Shown: positions 1-10,119 of the stretch, piece by piece
Layout: each line of letters starts with the position of its first letter
Numbering within the stretch: position 1 is the stretch's first letter
DNA from: Clostridia bacterium
GTDB lineage: Bacteria > Bacillota > Clostridia > Christensenellales > Borkfalkiaceae
Direction of reading: 5' to 3'
Assembly: GCA_014804995.1 (NCBI GenBank)
Contig: JAAUYS010000197.1
Span: 1 to 64,000, forward strand
DNA: 64,000 nucleotides
Notes under the pieces: model-generated
Told to the model about the DNA's origin: nothing
Seen by the model: only the letters and a program-made list of their open reading frames with translations
Database searches by the model: none
Position numbers and translations under genes: made by a program

Positions 1-31
1 GACGCCCTATAAAAAAATAGTGTGGACTTTT

Positions 32-106
32 TGGAGCGGGAGACGAGATTCGAACCCGCGACATTCACCTTGGCAAGGTGACGCTCTACCACTGAGCCAC
101 TCCCGC
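32..106 (-). tRNA. tRNA-Gly (anticodon GCC)
   Basis: Reverse complement gcgggagtggctcagtggtagagcgtcaccttgccaaggtgaatgtcgcgggttcgaatctcgtctcccgctcca folds as a cloverleaf; encoded CCA; anticodon loop TTGCCAA. Confidence 0.95.
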
Positions 107-128
107 ATATTGCCACACTATTTTCGTT

Positions 129-204
129 TGGTGGGAGCTACAGGGCTCGAACCTGTGACCCACTGCTTGTAGGGCAGTTGCTCTCCCAACTGAGCTAAGC
201 TCCC
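129..204 (-). tRNA. tRNA-Val (anticodon TAC), C33 variant
   Basis: Reverse complement gggagcttagctcagttgggagagcaactgccctacaagcagtgggtcacaggttcgagccctgtagctcccacca; anticodon stem actgc/gcagt with loop CCTACAA; encoded CCA. Confidence 0.93.
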
Positions 205-453
205 AAACGCTTAATTAATATAACAAATAAATATTTAAAAATCAAGCGTTTTTTTAGTGATTTTTTTCATTTTTTATAAAAATTTACGGGATAGTTTTTT
301 GGAATAAGCCAAACCACTATATATAGTATGTTTTATATTTTTTATTTGATACGGTGCGTTACCGCCTCCGCTTTTCAAAAAAATTTTTAAAATGAACGTA
401 TAAATTAAATCACCCGTGGCTATAAACGCTGTGTAAGTTTTGAGAGGTGATTT

Positions 454-984
454 ATGAAAAAACTTTTTGCCGTAGCTTTAATATTGATTGCGATAATTTG
501 CGCGGGGCTGTACTTCGGGATAGGCACTGCCGAAACTGCACAGGCTGACAACGACTACCTGAGAATTCACGTCCGTGCGAACTCCAACAGCCAGATTGAC
601 CAGGACGTAAAATACAAGGTCAAGGACGAGGTAGTAAAGTACATAACCCCCTACGTTGCCGAGTGCGTTGATAAAGAAACGGCAATGCAGGTTATAGGCG
701 GTATTCTAGGAGAGATAGAAGAGGTTTGCAATAAAGCCCTTGTAAAGTACGGGTTTGATTACGGCTCTAAGGCGGAGATAAGGGCGGAAGAATTTCCTAC
801 CCGCGTTTACGGTGATTTCACACTTGAACAGGGCGTTTACGACGCGCTTATAATTGAGCTGGGTACGGGTACGGGCGACAACTGGTGGTGCGTTATATAT
901 CCCCCCCTCTGCTTTACTTCTGCAACGACCGACGTGAAGTACCGCTCCGCGATACACGACATTATTAAAAACTGGATAGGTTAA
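454..984 (+). CDS. spoIIR: Stage II sporulation protein R
   Basis: N-terminal signal/TM then LRIHVRANSNSQIDQDVKYKVKDEVV, the characteristic SpoIIR motif. Confidence 0.9.
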   Translation: MKKLFAVALILIAIICAGLYFGIGTAETAQADNDYLRIHVRANSNSQIDQDVKYKVKDEVVKYITPYVAECVDKETAMQVIGGILGEIEEVCNKALVKYGFDYGSKAEIRAEEFPTRVYGDFTLEQGVYDALIIELGTGTGDNWWCVIYPPLCFTSATTDVKYRSAIHDIIKNWIG

Positions 985-986
985 AA

Positions 987-1023
987 ATAAAAGAGTGCGG
1001 ATTTTTAACCGCACTCTTTTATT
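987..1023. terminator. Bidirectional Rho-independent terminator between convergent genes
   Basis: aaaagagtgcgg-atttttaa-ccgcactctttt, 12-bp stem with A and T tracts. Confidence 0.85.
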
Positions 1024-3015
1024 TTACGTTTCTGTATAAACCGTTTTGTATGCTCTGTCGGTGCCTTCTAAAACACCGTCCGTGCAAACAACTTTAAAGG
1101 TACTGTCCTCTTCCCACGGCCACCATTTTTTTACGGCGTACCACTGCGCTACCGTTCCGTCGTAATTAATTTGGGTCAAGTTTTCGCAATTCAAAAACGA
1201 CCACTGCTCTATTTCCGTTAAGCTCTTCGGCAGGGTTACCGTTTGCATCTTGCAATATCTGAACGAGCTGTTTGAAAGCTTTGTTACGCCGTCGGGGATA
1301 ACTACTTCATCCATATTGCAGTCGTAAAACGCTTCACGCCCTATCTCTTTAATACTTCCGTCTGCGGGGATTACGCTTGAAGTTATTCCCGCAAGAAGTC
1401 TGCCCGTGCTTCTTTCAATAAGGCAGTTGTCTACGGCGTAGTATCCGGTATTGCCCGCCTCCACCGTAATGTATTCCATTTTGTCGAGCCAGGAGCAACC
1501 GGCAAAAGGGGCTTCACCTATCCTCTTTACGCTTGCGGGGATATTTATACCGTGCAGGTATTGGCAACCCGACACGGCGTAATTGCCTATGCTGATTAAA
1601 CCTTCCGGCAGGGTCAAAAAGCTAAGGTTGGCGTTATCGCTTAAAGCGTGGTCGGCTATGGTAAGCGTGTCTGCCCGTAAAGTGCAGTAGGGCTTATCCC
1701 ATCTGATTTCACCCTTTATCAGGTGCCTGCCGATATACAGTAAACCGTTTTCTCGGTTGGAATTGTCCTTGTAAATTGCGGTATTGAAAAACGCATACTG
1801 ACCTATGGATAAAATATCGTCGGGGATAACAACTTCTTCAAGGTTTTCACACAAGTAAAATGCGTAATCGCCTATTGCCTCAACGTCGTCTTCAAGCGTT
1901 ATAGACTTTATATACTTACAGTTGAAAAAAGCACACTCGGGTATTTTACCGCCGGTAACGGTTACGCTTTCCAACGATTGTGGCAGATAAAAAGTTTGAT
2001 TGTTAAAGCGGTCAACGTAATCTCTTATGTTTGTATTCTGCACCGCGTAATAAGAATTTTTATAACCGTCGTAACCGAATAAACTGCCGAACAACACGTT
2101 GTATTTAGAATTTTTTCCGTCCGTTATTCCGACGAAAGGAAGGGTTAAACTTTGCAGGGAAGAACACTTGCCGAAGACCGCCTCCCCTATCTCTTTAACG
2201 CCGTCGGAGACGGTGAAAGAAGTTAAACTTTCACAACCGTAAAAGGCGCTACTCCCTATTCTGTCAACCGAGGACGGCAAGGTTAAACTTTCAAGCGAGG
2301 TACAGCCATTAAACGTACCCGCCTCCACCGCTTTTAAGGTTTGGGGCAAGTCTATTTGCGTTAAAGACGTGCAGTTTAAAAACGCGCAACCGCCTAACTT
2401 TTCAAGGGTTTCCGGCAGGGCAATTTTTTTAAGACCAATACAGTTTTTAAACGCGTCTTCTTCTATTTCTTCAAGACCGTTTATAAAGTTAAGTTCTTCT
2501 AATCCGTCTAAATCTTCAAACGCGCCCGAAGCGACTTTTTTGACGGAAAAATCTTCGGTTATATACGAGCCGTTGCAAGCTATTTCAAGAGTGGAAGTTT
2601 CTTTTACGATAATGCAGTTGCCCGCGCTTAAATATTCGGGGTTGTCCGGGGCTACTTCTATAATTATAAGGTTGGGGCAGTTTTTAAACGCGCCCTGTGA
2701 AATTGCCGTAACCGTCAAAGGAATTTTAACGCTTTTAAGACTTTCACAGCCGTTAAACGCTCCGCGGGCTATGCCGGTTACCTTTATGCCGTCAACGCTT
2801 TCGGGGATAACAACTTCCTCGGGTTCGTCTATAAAGCCCGTTACACTTAACTCACTCTCCGTACCGCGGTATTTAAGCACGCCGTCCGAAGTGCTTACTA
2901 CCGGGTCGTAATCCAAAGAAAAGCAACCGGACAGCGCGAGGATAAGGCAAGCGGTTAGCGTTGCGGTAAATATTAAGAATAAAAATTTTCTTAAACTTAT
3001 CATTGCGCTTAACAT
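1024..3015 (-). CDS. BspA-like leucine-rich-repeat (LRR_5) lipoprotein/surface protein
   Basis: Many repeats of the form AFxxCxxLxxVxIPxxVxxIGxxAF; N-terminal lipobox-like LILALSGC. Confidence 0.85.
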   Translation of the reverse strand: MLSAMISLRKFLFLIFTATLTACLILALSGCFSLDYDPVVSTSDGVLKYRGTESELSVTGFIDEPEEVVIPESVDGIKVTGIARGAFNGCESLKSVKIPLTVTAISQGAFKNCPNLIIIEVAPDNPEYLSAGNCIIVKETSTLEIACNGSYITEDFSVKKVASGAFEDLDGLEELNFINGLEEIEEDAFKNCIGLKKIALPETLEKLGGCAFLNCTSLTQIDLPQTLKAVEAGTFNGCTSLESLTLPSSVDRIGSSAFYGCESLTSFTVSDGVKEIGEAVFGKCSSLQSLTLPFVGITDGKNSKYNVLFGSLFGYDGYKNSYYAVQNTNIRDYVDRFNNQTFYLPQSLESVTVTGGKIPECAFFNCKYIKSITLEDDVEAIGDYAFYLCENLEEVVIPDDILSIGQYAFFNTAIYKDNSNRENGLLYIGRHLIKGEIRWDKPYCTLRADTLTIADHALSDNANLSFLTLPEGLISIGNYAVSGCQYLHGINIPASVKRIGEAPFAGCSWLDKMEYITVEAGNTGYYAVDNCLIERSTGRLLAGITSSVIPADGSIKEIGREAFYDCNMDEVVIPDGVTKLSNSSFRYCKMQTVTLPKSLTEIEQWSFLNCENLTQINYDGTVAQWYAVKKWWPWEEDSTFKVVCTDGVLEGTDRAYKTVYTET

Positions 3016-3068
3016 TATAGCACTCTGTCAAAATTTTTGCAATGCCCCGTTTGTTAGTTGCGGGCGTT

Positions 3069-3097
3069 GCATATTTTTTTACAACTTATTCATAATA
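3069..3097 (+). promoter_or_regulatory. Putative sigma-G/F-type promoter upstream of sleB
   Basis: GCATA-N17-CATAATA, close to the sigma-G consensus; sleB is a forespore gene in Bacillus. Confidence 0.5.
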
Positions 3098-3174
3098 ATT
3101 GCAAAGGCGGTTACCCGCCGTATTTTTAACACATATTTTTAAGTCGCTCGCCGTTCGGGGAGCAAGGAGGAAAA

Positions 3175-3924
3175 ATGAAAAAAGCACTTAGAATAGGCGC
3201 GGTATCGCTTGCACTTGCAAGTGTTGCAACGGTAGGCGCAATATTCAATATGGAACACACAAGCGATGACGTCTTTGCCGTATCCCCCTACGTACAGACT
3301 GCCGTTTTAAAGCAGGGTGCGACGGGCGGTGAAGTTAAAGAGTTACAGAGAAGATTAAAACAATGGGGTTACTACAAGGGCGCTGTTGACGGCGTTTACG
3401 GAGCTAAGACCGTGGAAGCGGTAAAGCTATTCCAACGCAAAAACGGACTTACCGCCGACGGCATAGCGGGCAAGTCGACCTTTGCCGCACTCGGTATGAA
3501 CGATAGCGTAAAGGCGCTTGAAGGTCAAAAGAACCCTTCCTCTTCAAACAGCTCGCAAAGCTCAAACTACACGAGTTCTGACTTGTATCTTCTGGCTAAA
3601 TGTATTTACGCCGAAGCGCGCGGAGAGGTCTACACCGGTCAGGTAGCCGTTGGCGCGGTAATCTTGAACAGGGTAGCGTCTTCAGCTTTCCCCAACACCA
3701 TTTCGGGCGTAATTTACCAGAAGAACGCGTTTACAGCCGTATCCGACGGACAGATTAACTTAGAACCCGACAAGACGGCTATGAACGCGGCGCAGGACGC
3801 TATGAACGGCTGGGACCCCACTTACGGTTGCATCTACTACTACAACCCCGCGGTGGCAACGAGCAGTTGGATATTCTCAAGAAAGACTGTTACCACGATA
3901 GGTAAACACATCTTTGCAATTTAG
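3175..3924 (+). CDS. sleB: Spore cortex-lytic enzyme SleB (PG-binding domain + cell wall hydrolase)
   Basis: PG_binding_1 motif (LKQGATGGEVKELQRRLKQWGYYKGAVDGVYGAKTVEAVKLFQ) plus hydrolase domain (YLLAKCIYAEARGEVYTGQVAVGAVILNRV); followed by ypeB. Confidence 0.93.
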   Translation: MKKALRIGAVSLALASVATVGAIFNMEHTSDDVFAVSPYVQTAVLKQGATGGEVKELQRRLKQWGYYKGAVDGVYGAKTVEAVKLFQRKNGLTADGIAGKSTFAALGMNDSVKALEGQKNPSSSNSSQSSNYTSSDLYLLAKCIYAEARGEVYTGQVAVGAVILNRVASSAFPNTISGVIYQKNAFTAVSDGQINLEPDKTAMNAAQDAMNGWDPTYGCIYYYNPAVATSSWIFSRKTVTTIGKHIFAI

Positions 3925-3934
3925 GAGGCAATAA

Positions 3935-5878
3935 ATGAGTAAGAAAGAAATTTCAAGCGGAACGGAAAAGGCAGAAAAGCTTACCCGCAAAAAGACTGAC
4001 GATAACAAGAAGTCCCAGCCGGTAAAGTCAGAAACTTCCGAAAAGACTACTACTAAAAAGACGGGCGTTAAGTCCAAGGGCGTTGAAAAGAAAAACACAC
4101 CCGTAAAAGAAGTTAAAAAAGACAAGAAGGTTAAGCCCGTAAAGGACAAGAAGAAAAAGGTTAAGAAGAATAAACCTGTTAAACAGCTTTCCGAAAAACA
4201 GCTTGCAAAAAAGAAGGCGCGTGAAGAAAAGAAGCTGGCAGTTGCCAAAATCCGCGCTGAAAAGAGGCAGAAAAGACTTGAAAAGAAGCTGGAAGCAAAG
4301 CAGAAGCGCTTAGACAGAATTGCCGCATTAAAGCAGGCGCGCGCAGAGCGCAAGGCAAAAGCCAAAGAGCGCAAAGATATGTTAAAGCACGAGAGCAAGG
4401 AACACCGCATTGAACGCAGAAAGGAAGAGCGTCAGGCTAAGATAGAAGCGAGAGTTGCTAAGCGCGAGGCTATGCTTGCGGACAAGCGTGCTAAGCGCGA
4501 ACACCGCTTAAAGGTTCAGGCGCAGAAGCGTGCGGAAAAGAACGATAAAAGACACGCACCCGGCTTCGGCGGTTGGCTTGCGGCCGTTATCTCACTCGGC
4601 GTAACTACCCTTGCACTCGGCACGATGCTTACCTTCGGCTGGATAAATATGAACGGTATGCAGAACGATATGGCGACCTTGCAGACCGAGAACTTGTACG
4701 AGTTAAACTCTATCGTAGACAACCTTGACACTAACCTTGCTAAGGCAAGAGTTTCCAACTCAAAGAACGAACAGGTTAAGCTTCTTTCCAACATTGCGAT
4801 AGAAAGCGAAATGGCTGAAACCGTTCTTGAAAGACTTCCCTTAGAGGGACAGCTTACGCAGAACCTCACTTCCTTCGTAAACAAGATGGGCGACAGCGCA
4901 CAGTCTATGCTTTACTCGGTTGCAAGCGGAAAGCCTTTGACCGACAGCCAGATTGCGACCATAGAGTATATGTACTCCACCAACTTAGAGATGAAGCAGA
5001 TAATAAACGAGCTTACGGCTAACGCCAATGGTAAGGATATGCTTTCGGCTATGAGCGGTAAGCAAGGGCTTCTCTCCACTACCTTTGACACCATTCAGAA
5101 CAACACCGTAGAGACCCCCAAGGAAATTCACGACGGCCCCTTTGCAGAGAACATCGACAAGGTTAGCGCTAAGAACTTGGAAGGGCTTGAAGAAATAAGC
5201 GCACCCCGCGCGGAAGAGCTTGCACGCAAGTACTTCAAGGACTACGACGTTCAGAATGTTCAATGCACCGGCGAAGCAATTGCTGAGCAGCTTACCGTGT
5301 ACAACGTATCTCTTACGACGAAAGACGGCGAGATGAGCGCACAGATTTCTAAGCTTGGCGGTAAAGTCGTTGAGTTCAACAGCTACAAGGACTGCTCCGA
5401 CAAAAACTTCTCCGTTGAAAGATGTATCGACATTGCAGAAGACTTCTTGGACGAGCTTGGTTACGACGATATGGAAGCCGTTTGGACGAGCGAAAACGGC
5501 ACGACCTGCAACCTTAACTTTGCTTACGAGCAGAACGGTGTTACAGTGTACTCCGATATGATTAAAGTTAAAGTTTGCGAAGAGCGCGGAATAGTTACCG
5601 GTATGGAAGGTTTAAGCTACGTGTTAAACCACGTTAAGAGAGATTTGCCCACGGCTAAGATTTCTAAGAGCGAGGCTAAAGAAAAACTTCACGGCGGATT
5701 TGACGTAGAAACTTCAAGACTTTGCCTTATCCCCACTGAAGGCGGCGAGGCTTTGGCTTACGAGTTCTACGGAACTTACGAAGGCTCAACCTACTACGTT
5801 TACCTTGACGCTAAAACGGGCGAAGAGCTTGACGTGTTTACCGTAATCGGTACCCAGCAAGGCAGAGCTTTAATGTGA
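3935..5878 (+). CDS. ypeB: Germination protein YpeB with a long Lys/Arg-rich N-terminal extension
   Basis: TM segment and YpeB-like body (ENLYELNSIVDNLDTNLAKARVSNSKNEQVKLLSNI); directly downstream of sleB; about 200-aa charged N-terminus. Confidence 0.88.
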   Translation: MSKKEISSGTEKAEKLTRKKTDDNKKSQPVKSETSEKTTTKKTGVKSKGVEKKNTPVKEVKKDKKVKPVKDKKKKVKKNKPVKQLSEKQLAKKKAREEKKLAVAKIRAEKRQKRLEKKLEAKQKRLDRIAALKQARAERKAKAKERKDMLKHESKEHRIERRKEERQAKIEARVAKREAMLADKRAKREHRLKVQAQKRAEKNDKRHAPGFGGWLAAVISLGVTTLALGTMLTFGWINMNGMQNDMATLQTENLYELNSIVDNLDTNLAKARVSNSKNEQVKLLSNIAIESEMAETVLERLPLEGQLTQNLTSFVNKMGDSAQSMLYSVASGKPLTDSQIATIEYMYSTNLEMKQIINELTANANGKDMLSAMSGKQGLLSTTFDTIQNNTVETPKEIHDGPFAENIDKVSAKNLEGLEEISAPRAEELARKYFKDYDVQNVQCTGEAIAEQLTVYNVSLTTKDGEMSAQISKLGGKVVEFNSYKDCSDKNFSVERCIDIAEDFLDELGYDDMEAVWTSENGTTCNLNFAYEQNGVTVYSDMIKVKVCEERGIVTGMEGLSYVLNHVKRDLPTAKISKSEAKEKLHGGFDVETSRLCLIPTEGGEALAYEFYGTYEGSTYYVYLDAKTGEELDVFTVIGTQQGRALM

Positions 5879-5978
5879 GTAAGCGTTCCGCTTAACCAAG
5901 GTATCTTGAATGCTTGGATACTTGACGGGCAGTGAGCAAATCAAACGAATGTTCTATCCGTCAATTGAACAATAGAAA

Positions 5979-6012
5979 ATCCCCCGTGAGGTTCCTCACG
6001 GGGGGTTAATTT
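5979..6012. terminator. Terminator hairpin
   Basis: cccccgtgag-gttc-ctcacggggg followed by a T-rich stretch. Confidence 0.8.
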
Positions 6013-6021
6013 TATTCAGAT

Positions 6022-6933
6022 TTACTGCTTGTCGATAATGTCTAAGATTTCTGATATTCTGTCAAGGTCGTCGCGGGAGTAATAATCTATGTAAATTCTA
6101 CCCTTCTTATCGGTACCGATAAGGCTTACCTTCGTGCGGAAAGCAAAGCGCATTCTCTCAACCAACTGCTTTAATTCGATTGACGCAAGCGCACGCTTTT
6201 TCTTCTTGCGCTCGTCCAAAACTTCGGGCGGAATATTGTAGGCGCGTACCTTTTTTTCAAGCTCGCGCACGGAGTATTGGCTTCTTATCGCCTCGTGTGC
6301 AAAGGCTATCTGGTCGTCCGCCGGCATAGGAACTATCGTCCTTGCGTGGCCTGCGGAAAGCTTGCCTTCCGCAACGAGTGAGATTACCTCAGGGCAGAGA
6401 TTTAAAAGCCTTAACGTGTTGGCGATAGCCGGTCTTGACTTGCCTATTCTTTCTGCAAGTTCGTCCTGTGTAAGCTTATAGTCCACCATAAGCTGTTTCA
6501 TAGCCGTCGCCGCTTCTATGGGGTTTAAGTCCTCCCTTTGCAGGTTCTCTATAAGGGAAATTTCTTTAATTTCTCTTGCAGAGTAACGCCTTATAACGAC
6601 GGGTATTGTCAGCTTGCCTGCAAGCTTACAGGCACGGAAACGGCGTTCGCCCGCGATAATCATATAAGAACCGTCGCCGTTGTCGTTTACGACGATGGGC
6701 ATAATCACGCCGTGCTTTTTAATTGAGTCGGCAAGCTCTCTTAAAGCCTGCTCGTCAAAGTTTTTACGTGGCTGGTTGGGGTTTGCCGTTATTTTGTCTA
6801 AGGGCATCTCCTCCGCGTTCTTTCTCTCTTCGTCGGTATATTCGAAGGCGTTGCGGTGTTCGTACACTCTCTCGTACGCGGCTTCGGTTTCACCGAAAAG
6901 CGCGTCCAGACCCTTGCCTAATCCTTTTGCCAT
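6022..6933 (-). CDS. parB: Chromosome-partitioning protein ParB (Spo0J)
   Basis: MAKGLGKGLDALFGE; PRKNFDEQALRELADSIKKHGVIMPIVV; GERRFRACKLAG. Confidence 0.95.
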   Translation of the reverse strand: MAKGLGKGLDALFGETEAAYERVYEHRNAFEYTDEERKNAEEMPLDKITANPNQPRKNFDEQALRELADSIKKHGVIMPIVVNDNGDGSYMIIAGERRFRACKLAGKLTIPVVIRRYSAREIKEISLIENLQREDLNPIEAATAMKQLMVDYKLTQDELAERIGKSRPAIANTLRLLNLCPEVISLVAEGKLSAGHARTIVPMPADDQIAFAHEAIRSQYSVRELEKKVRAYNIPPEVLDERKKKKRALASIELKQLVERMRFAFRTKVSLIGTDKKGRIYIDYYSRDDLDRISEILDIIDKQ

Positions 6934-6951
6934 ATTTCACCTCTCCGTATT

Positions 6952-7716
6952 TTATCTCTGCTTTGACAAAAATTCTTCTGCCAACGCCTTGTAAGCCCTT
7001 GCCCCGACGCACTTGGGGTCGTGCAGTAAGATAGGCACGCCGTGGCTCGGAGCTTCCGCAAGGCGGACGTTGCGGGGTATTATAATTTCAAAAAGTTTAC
7101 TCTTGAAGAACTTTTTAATCTCCGCAGTAATCTGCTTTGAAATTAAAGCCCTTCCGTCGTACATAGTGATGACCACACCTTCTATTTGAAGTTGCGGGTT
7201 CAAGTGTTGTTTTACCATTGAAATGGTGTTCATAAGCTGGCTTACGCCTTCCAACGCGTAGTACTCGGACTGCATAGGAATAATGATTGCATCGGAAGCA
7301 ACCCAGGCGTTTATTGTTAAAAGCCCCAAAGAAGGCGGGCAGTCTATAAATATGTAATCATAGTCGGCGCGTACCTTTTCTAAGGCGTTTTTTAATATGC
7401 GCTCGCGATTGCGCTTATATACAAGGTCTACTTCCGCCCCCGTCAAATCGACGTTGGCGGGAAGTATATCAAGTAGCTTTACCTGCGTGGGCAATATGTT
7501 GGCGATAGCCGTATCGTCGTCAATTAAAACGTTGTATACGGACTTTTTTAACGCGCTTTTTGAAAAGCCCAAACCTGTAGTTGCGTTGCCCTGAGAGTCT
7601 ATATCGACTAAGAGAACCTTCTTGCCGAAGTCTGCACAGTAGGCCGCCATATTTATGGCGGTGGTGGTCTTGCCTACACCGCCCTTCTTATTAGTAAATG
7701 AAATAATCTTACCCAT
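6952..7716 (-). CDS. parA: Chromosome-partitioning ATPase ParA (Soj)
   Basis: MGKIISFTNKKGGVGKTTTAINMAAY deviant Walker A; IFIDCPPSLGLLTINAW. Start taken at the internal Met (ORF extends to 7737). Confidence 0.95.
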   Translation of the reverse strand: MGKIISFTNKKGGVGKTTTAINMAAYCADFGKKVLLVDIDSQGNATTGLGFSKSALKKSVYNVLIDDDTAIANILPTQVKLLDILPANVDLTGAEVDLVYKRNRERILKNALEKVRADYDYIFIDCPPSLGLLTINAWVASDAIIIPMQSEYYALEGVSQLMNTISMVKQHLNPQLQIEGVVITMYDGRALISKQITAEIKKFFKSKLFEIIIPRNVRLAEAPSHGVPILLHDPKCVGARAYKALAEEFLSKQR

Positions 7717-7740
7717 ATCTCTCCAACTTTCTTTCAATTA

Positions 7741-7756
7741 GGTTTCACGGGAAACA
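7741..7756 (-). promoter_or_regulatory. parS-like site upstream of parA
   Basis: Reverse complement TGTTTCCCGTGAAACC, versus consensus TGTTTCACGTGAAACA (2 mismatches). Confidence 0.75.
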
Positions 7757-7759
7757 TAC

Positions 7760-9847
7760 TTAAAAACGGTATTTGTTGTCTTCGCCGTCGCCGTCGTCCT
7801 TCTTTTCGCCGTCTGCAGGCTTTTCTTCGGAAACGTCGGCTTGGGTTTCAAACTTCTTAAAAGGGTTATCCTGATGCTTCTCGTCCTGTTCGTCCATATA
7901 CTTCATAACTTCGGTATGGGTCTTGCCAGCCATAAGCATATCTACCTCTTCGGTGTAGATTGTCTCACGCTCTATAAGAACCCTTGCCATATTGTCAAGA
8001 ACCGAACGGTTGTCGGTAAGAAGCTTAGTTGCACGCGTGTGTGCGGTTTCTATAATGGTATGCATTTCTTCGTCGATAGCTTTCGCCGTATCGTCGGAGT
8101 ATGCGTTGTGGGTTTCCATATCCTTGCCGAGGAACACCGTCTGAGAGTTAGAGCCGTAGGTTACAAGCCCTAACTTTTCGCTCATACCCCATTCGGTAAC
8201 CATACGCTTTGCCATTTCGGTAACGCGTTCCAAGTCGTTGGAAGCACCCGTCGTAATGTCCTTAATTACAAGCTCTTCGGCTACGCGTCCGCCAAGCGCC
8301 ATACAGATAAAGTCTGTAATTTTGTTTTTAGTCATATGCGCGTCGTCGTTGTCGGGACGGGTCATCGTATAGCCTGCGGCGTTACCGCGGGGGATAATTG
8401 AAACTTCCTGCACGGGGTCGCAGTTGGGGCAAAGCTTTGCGATAATCGCGTGGCCTGCCTCGTGGTAAGCCGTAATACGCTTGTCGCTTTCGGTTACAAC
8501 CCTGCTCTTCTTCTGGGGTCCCATTAGAACCTTATTTACGCCCTCGTAAAGCTCGGTATTGCCTATAAACTTCTTATTCGCACGTGCGGCAAGAATAGCC
8601 GCCTCATTCAAAAGGTTTGCTATATCCGCACCGGAGAAGCCTGCGGTAATTCTTGCAATCGTCTTAAAGTTGACGTCGGGGGCAAGGGGCTTATTACGCG
8701 CGTGTACCTTTAATATCTGTTCCCTGCCCTTTACGTCGGGAAGGTTTACATAGATTTGTCTGTCAAATCTGCCGGGACGCATCAGCGCGGGGTCAAGAAT
8801 GTCCGCACGGTTGGTCGCCGCCATAACGATTACGCCCTCATTGGACTCAAAACCGTCCATTTGGACTAAAATCTGGTTCAAAGTCTGTTCTCTTTCGTCG
8901 TTGCCACCGCCAAGACCTGCTCCGCGGTGTCTGCCCACTGCATCGATTTCGTCTATAAAGATTATGCAGGGCTGGTTTTTCTTAGCCATATCAAATAGGT
9001 CGCGTACACGCGATGCACCTACGCCGACGTACATTTCAACGAAGTCGGAACCGGATACCGAGAAGAACGGAACGCCCGCTTCGCCTGCAACAGCCTTAGC
9101 AAACAGCGTCTTACCCGTTCCGGGAGGGCCTACAAGAAGTACGCCCTTAGGAATACGCGCCCCCAAATCCGAGAACTTTTTAGGCTGGCGCAAGAACTCA
9201 ACGACTTCGGCAAGTTCAACTTTTTCTTCCTCTGCGCCGGCTACATCGGTGAAGCGCACCTTAATATTCGTAGTAACGCGGGCTTTGGTCTTGGCGAAGC
9301 TCATCATCTTTCCGCCACCGCCCATCGACGAGCGGATTATGAGGAAGAACACCACACACACCACTACGAGCGAAAGCACCGAGAAAAGGGTTGAAACCCA
9401 GCCACCGGCGTTCGGATTGGTCATATCGACCTCAATTCCCAAGGAAGAAAGGTGGTCAACGTACTCTCTACCCTCTGCGCTATATACGGAAGGACCGTAA
9501 CAGTAGTACGCTAAGGAATACTTTTCGGTAGTAGCGTTATAGGTATAACCTCGGTATTCGTAAGCATTTACGTCTACTTTCCATATTACTATAATAGGCG
9601 CTTCATCTTTATCGTCGGTTACAACCTTACCGTCATCCTTTAATTTATATCCGTCCGGTAAAATATTATTGTCTTTTAAAGTACCGTCTTTGTTAAAATA
9701 TTGCGCATTTTCAACGTAAGAATTGAATTGCGTCGTCGTTCTTTTCTTTGCGCCCCCGTTCATTGTAGAGGTAACTATGACCGCAATGACGGCAATAACC
9801 AGCACAAGAACGATTGTACTGAATATAATTCTGCCTTTTTTACTCAA
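7760..9847 (-). CDS. ftsH: ATP-dependent zinc metalloprotease FtsH
   Basis: [51 protein letters not shown] zinc motif. Confidence 0.97.
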   Translation of the reverse strand: MSKKGRIIFSTIVLVLVIAVIAVIVTSTMNGGAKKRTTTQFNSYVENAQYFNKDGTLKDNNILPDGYKLKDDGKVVTDDKDEAPIIVIWKVDVNAYEYRGYTYNATTEKYSLAYYCYGPSVYSAEGREYVDHLSSLGIEVDMTNPNAGGWVSTLFSVLSLVVVCVVFFLIIRSSMGGGGKMMSFAKTKARVTTNIKVRFTDVAGAEEEKVELAEVVEFLRQPKKFSDLGARIPKGVLLVGPPGTGKTLFAKAVAGEAGVPFFSVSGSDFVEMYVGVGASRVRDLFDMAKKNQPCIIFIDEIDAVGRHRGAGLGGGNDEREQTLNQILVQMDGFESNEGVIVMAATNRADILDPALMRPGRFDRQIYVNLPDVKGREQILKVHARNKPLAPDVNFKTIARITAGFSGADIANLLNEAAILAARANKKFIGNTELYEGVNKVLMGPQKKSRVVTESDKRITAYHEAGHAIIAKLCPNCDPVQEVSIIPRGNAAGYTMTRPDNDDAHMTKNKITDFICMALGGRVAEELVIKDITTGASNDLERVTEMAKRMVTEWGMSEKLGLVTYGSNSQTVFLGKDMETHNAYSDDTAKAIDEEMHTIIETAHTRATKLLTDNRSVLDNMARVLIERETIYTEEVDMLMAGKTHTEVMKYMDEQDEKHQDNPFKKFETQADVSEEKPADGEKKDDGDGEDNKYRF

Positions 9848-10047
9848 AATATTGCTCCTTATTAAGTAAACTGAAATTATTATAACAGATAGAGTAGCAC
9901 TTTTGCAAGCATTTGCCCGTTAAAAGTTTAATATATCACCTATTTTTTACCTGTTTATCACTGTAAAACAAGTTGAGAATTTTGCCACAATATTGCTAAA
10001 ATTTGCAAAAAATTGCTATGCGCTATGCGGTTTTTTGCAATAAAAAA

Positions 10048-10063
10048 TGTTTCCCGTGAAACT
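10048..10063 (+). promoter_or_regulatory. parS-like site
   Basis: TGTTTCCCGTGAAACT, the same core as the site at 7741. Confidence 0.75.
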
Positions 10064-10090
10064 TACAACCAAATTTTTTTACTATTTTTG

Positions 10091-10106
10091 TGTTTCACGT
10101 GGAACG
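10091..10106 (+). promoter_or_regulatory. parS-like site
   Basis: TGTTTCACGTGGAACG; reverse complement CGTTCCACGTGAAACA. Confidence 0.75.
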
Positions 10107-10119
10107 TATAACGCTCAAA

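Noticed and set aside
8799-9500. 233-aa ORF antisense to ftsH
   Set aside because: Ser/Thr/Pro-rich mirror of a well-supported gene; typical antisense shadow ORF. The same reasoning applies to most opposite-strand ORFs in the track.
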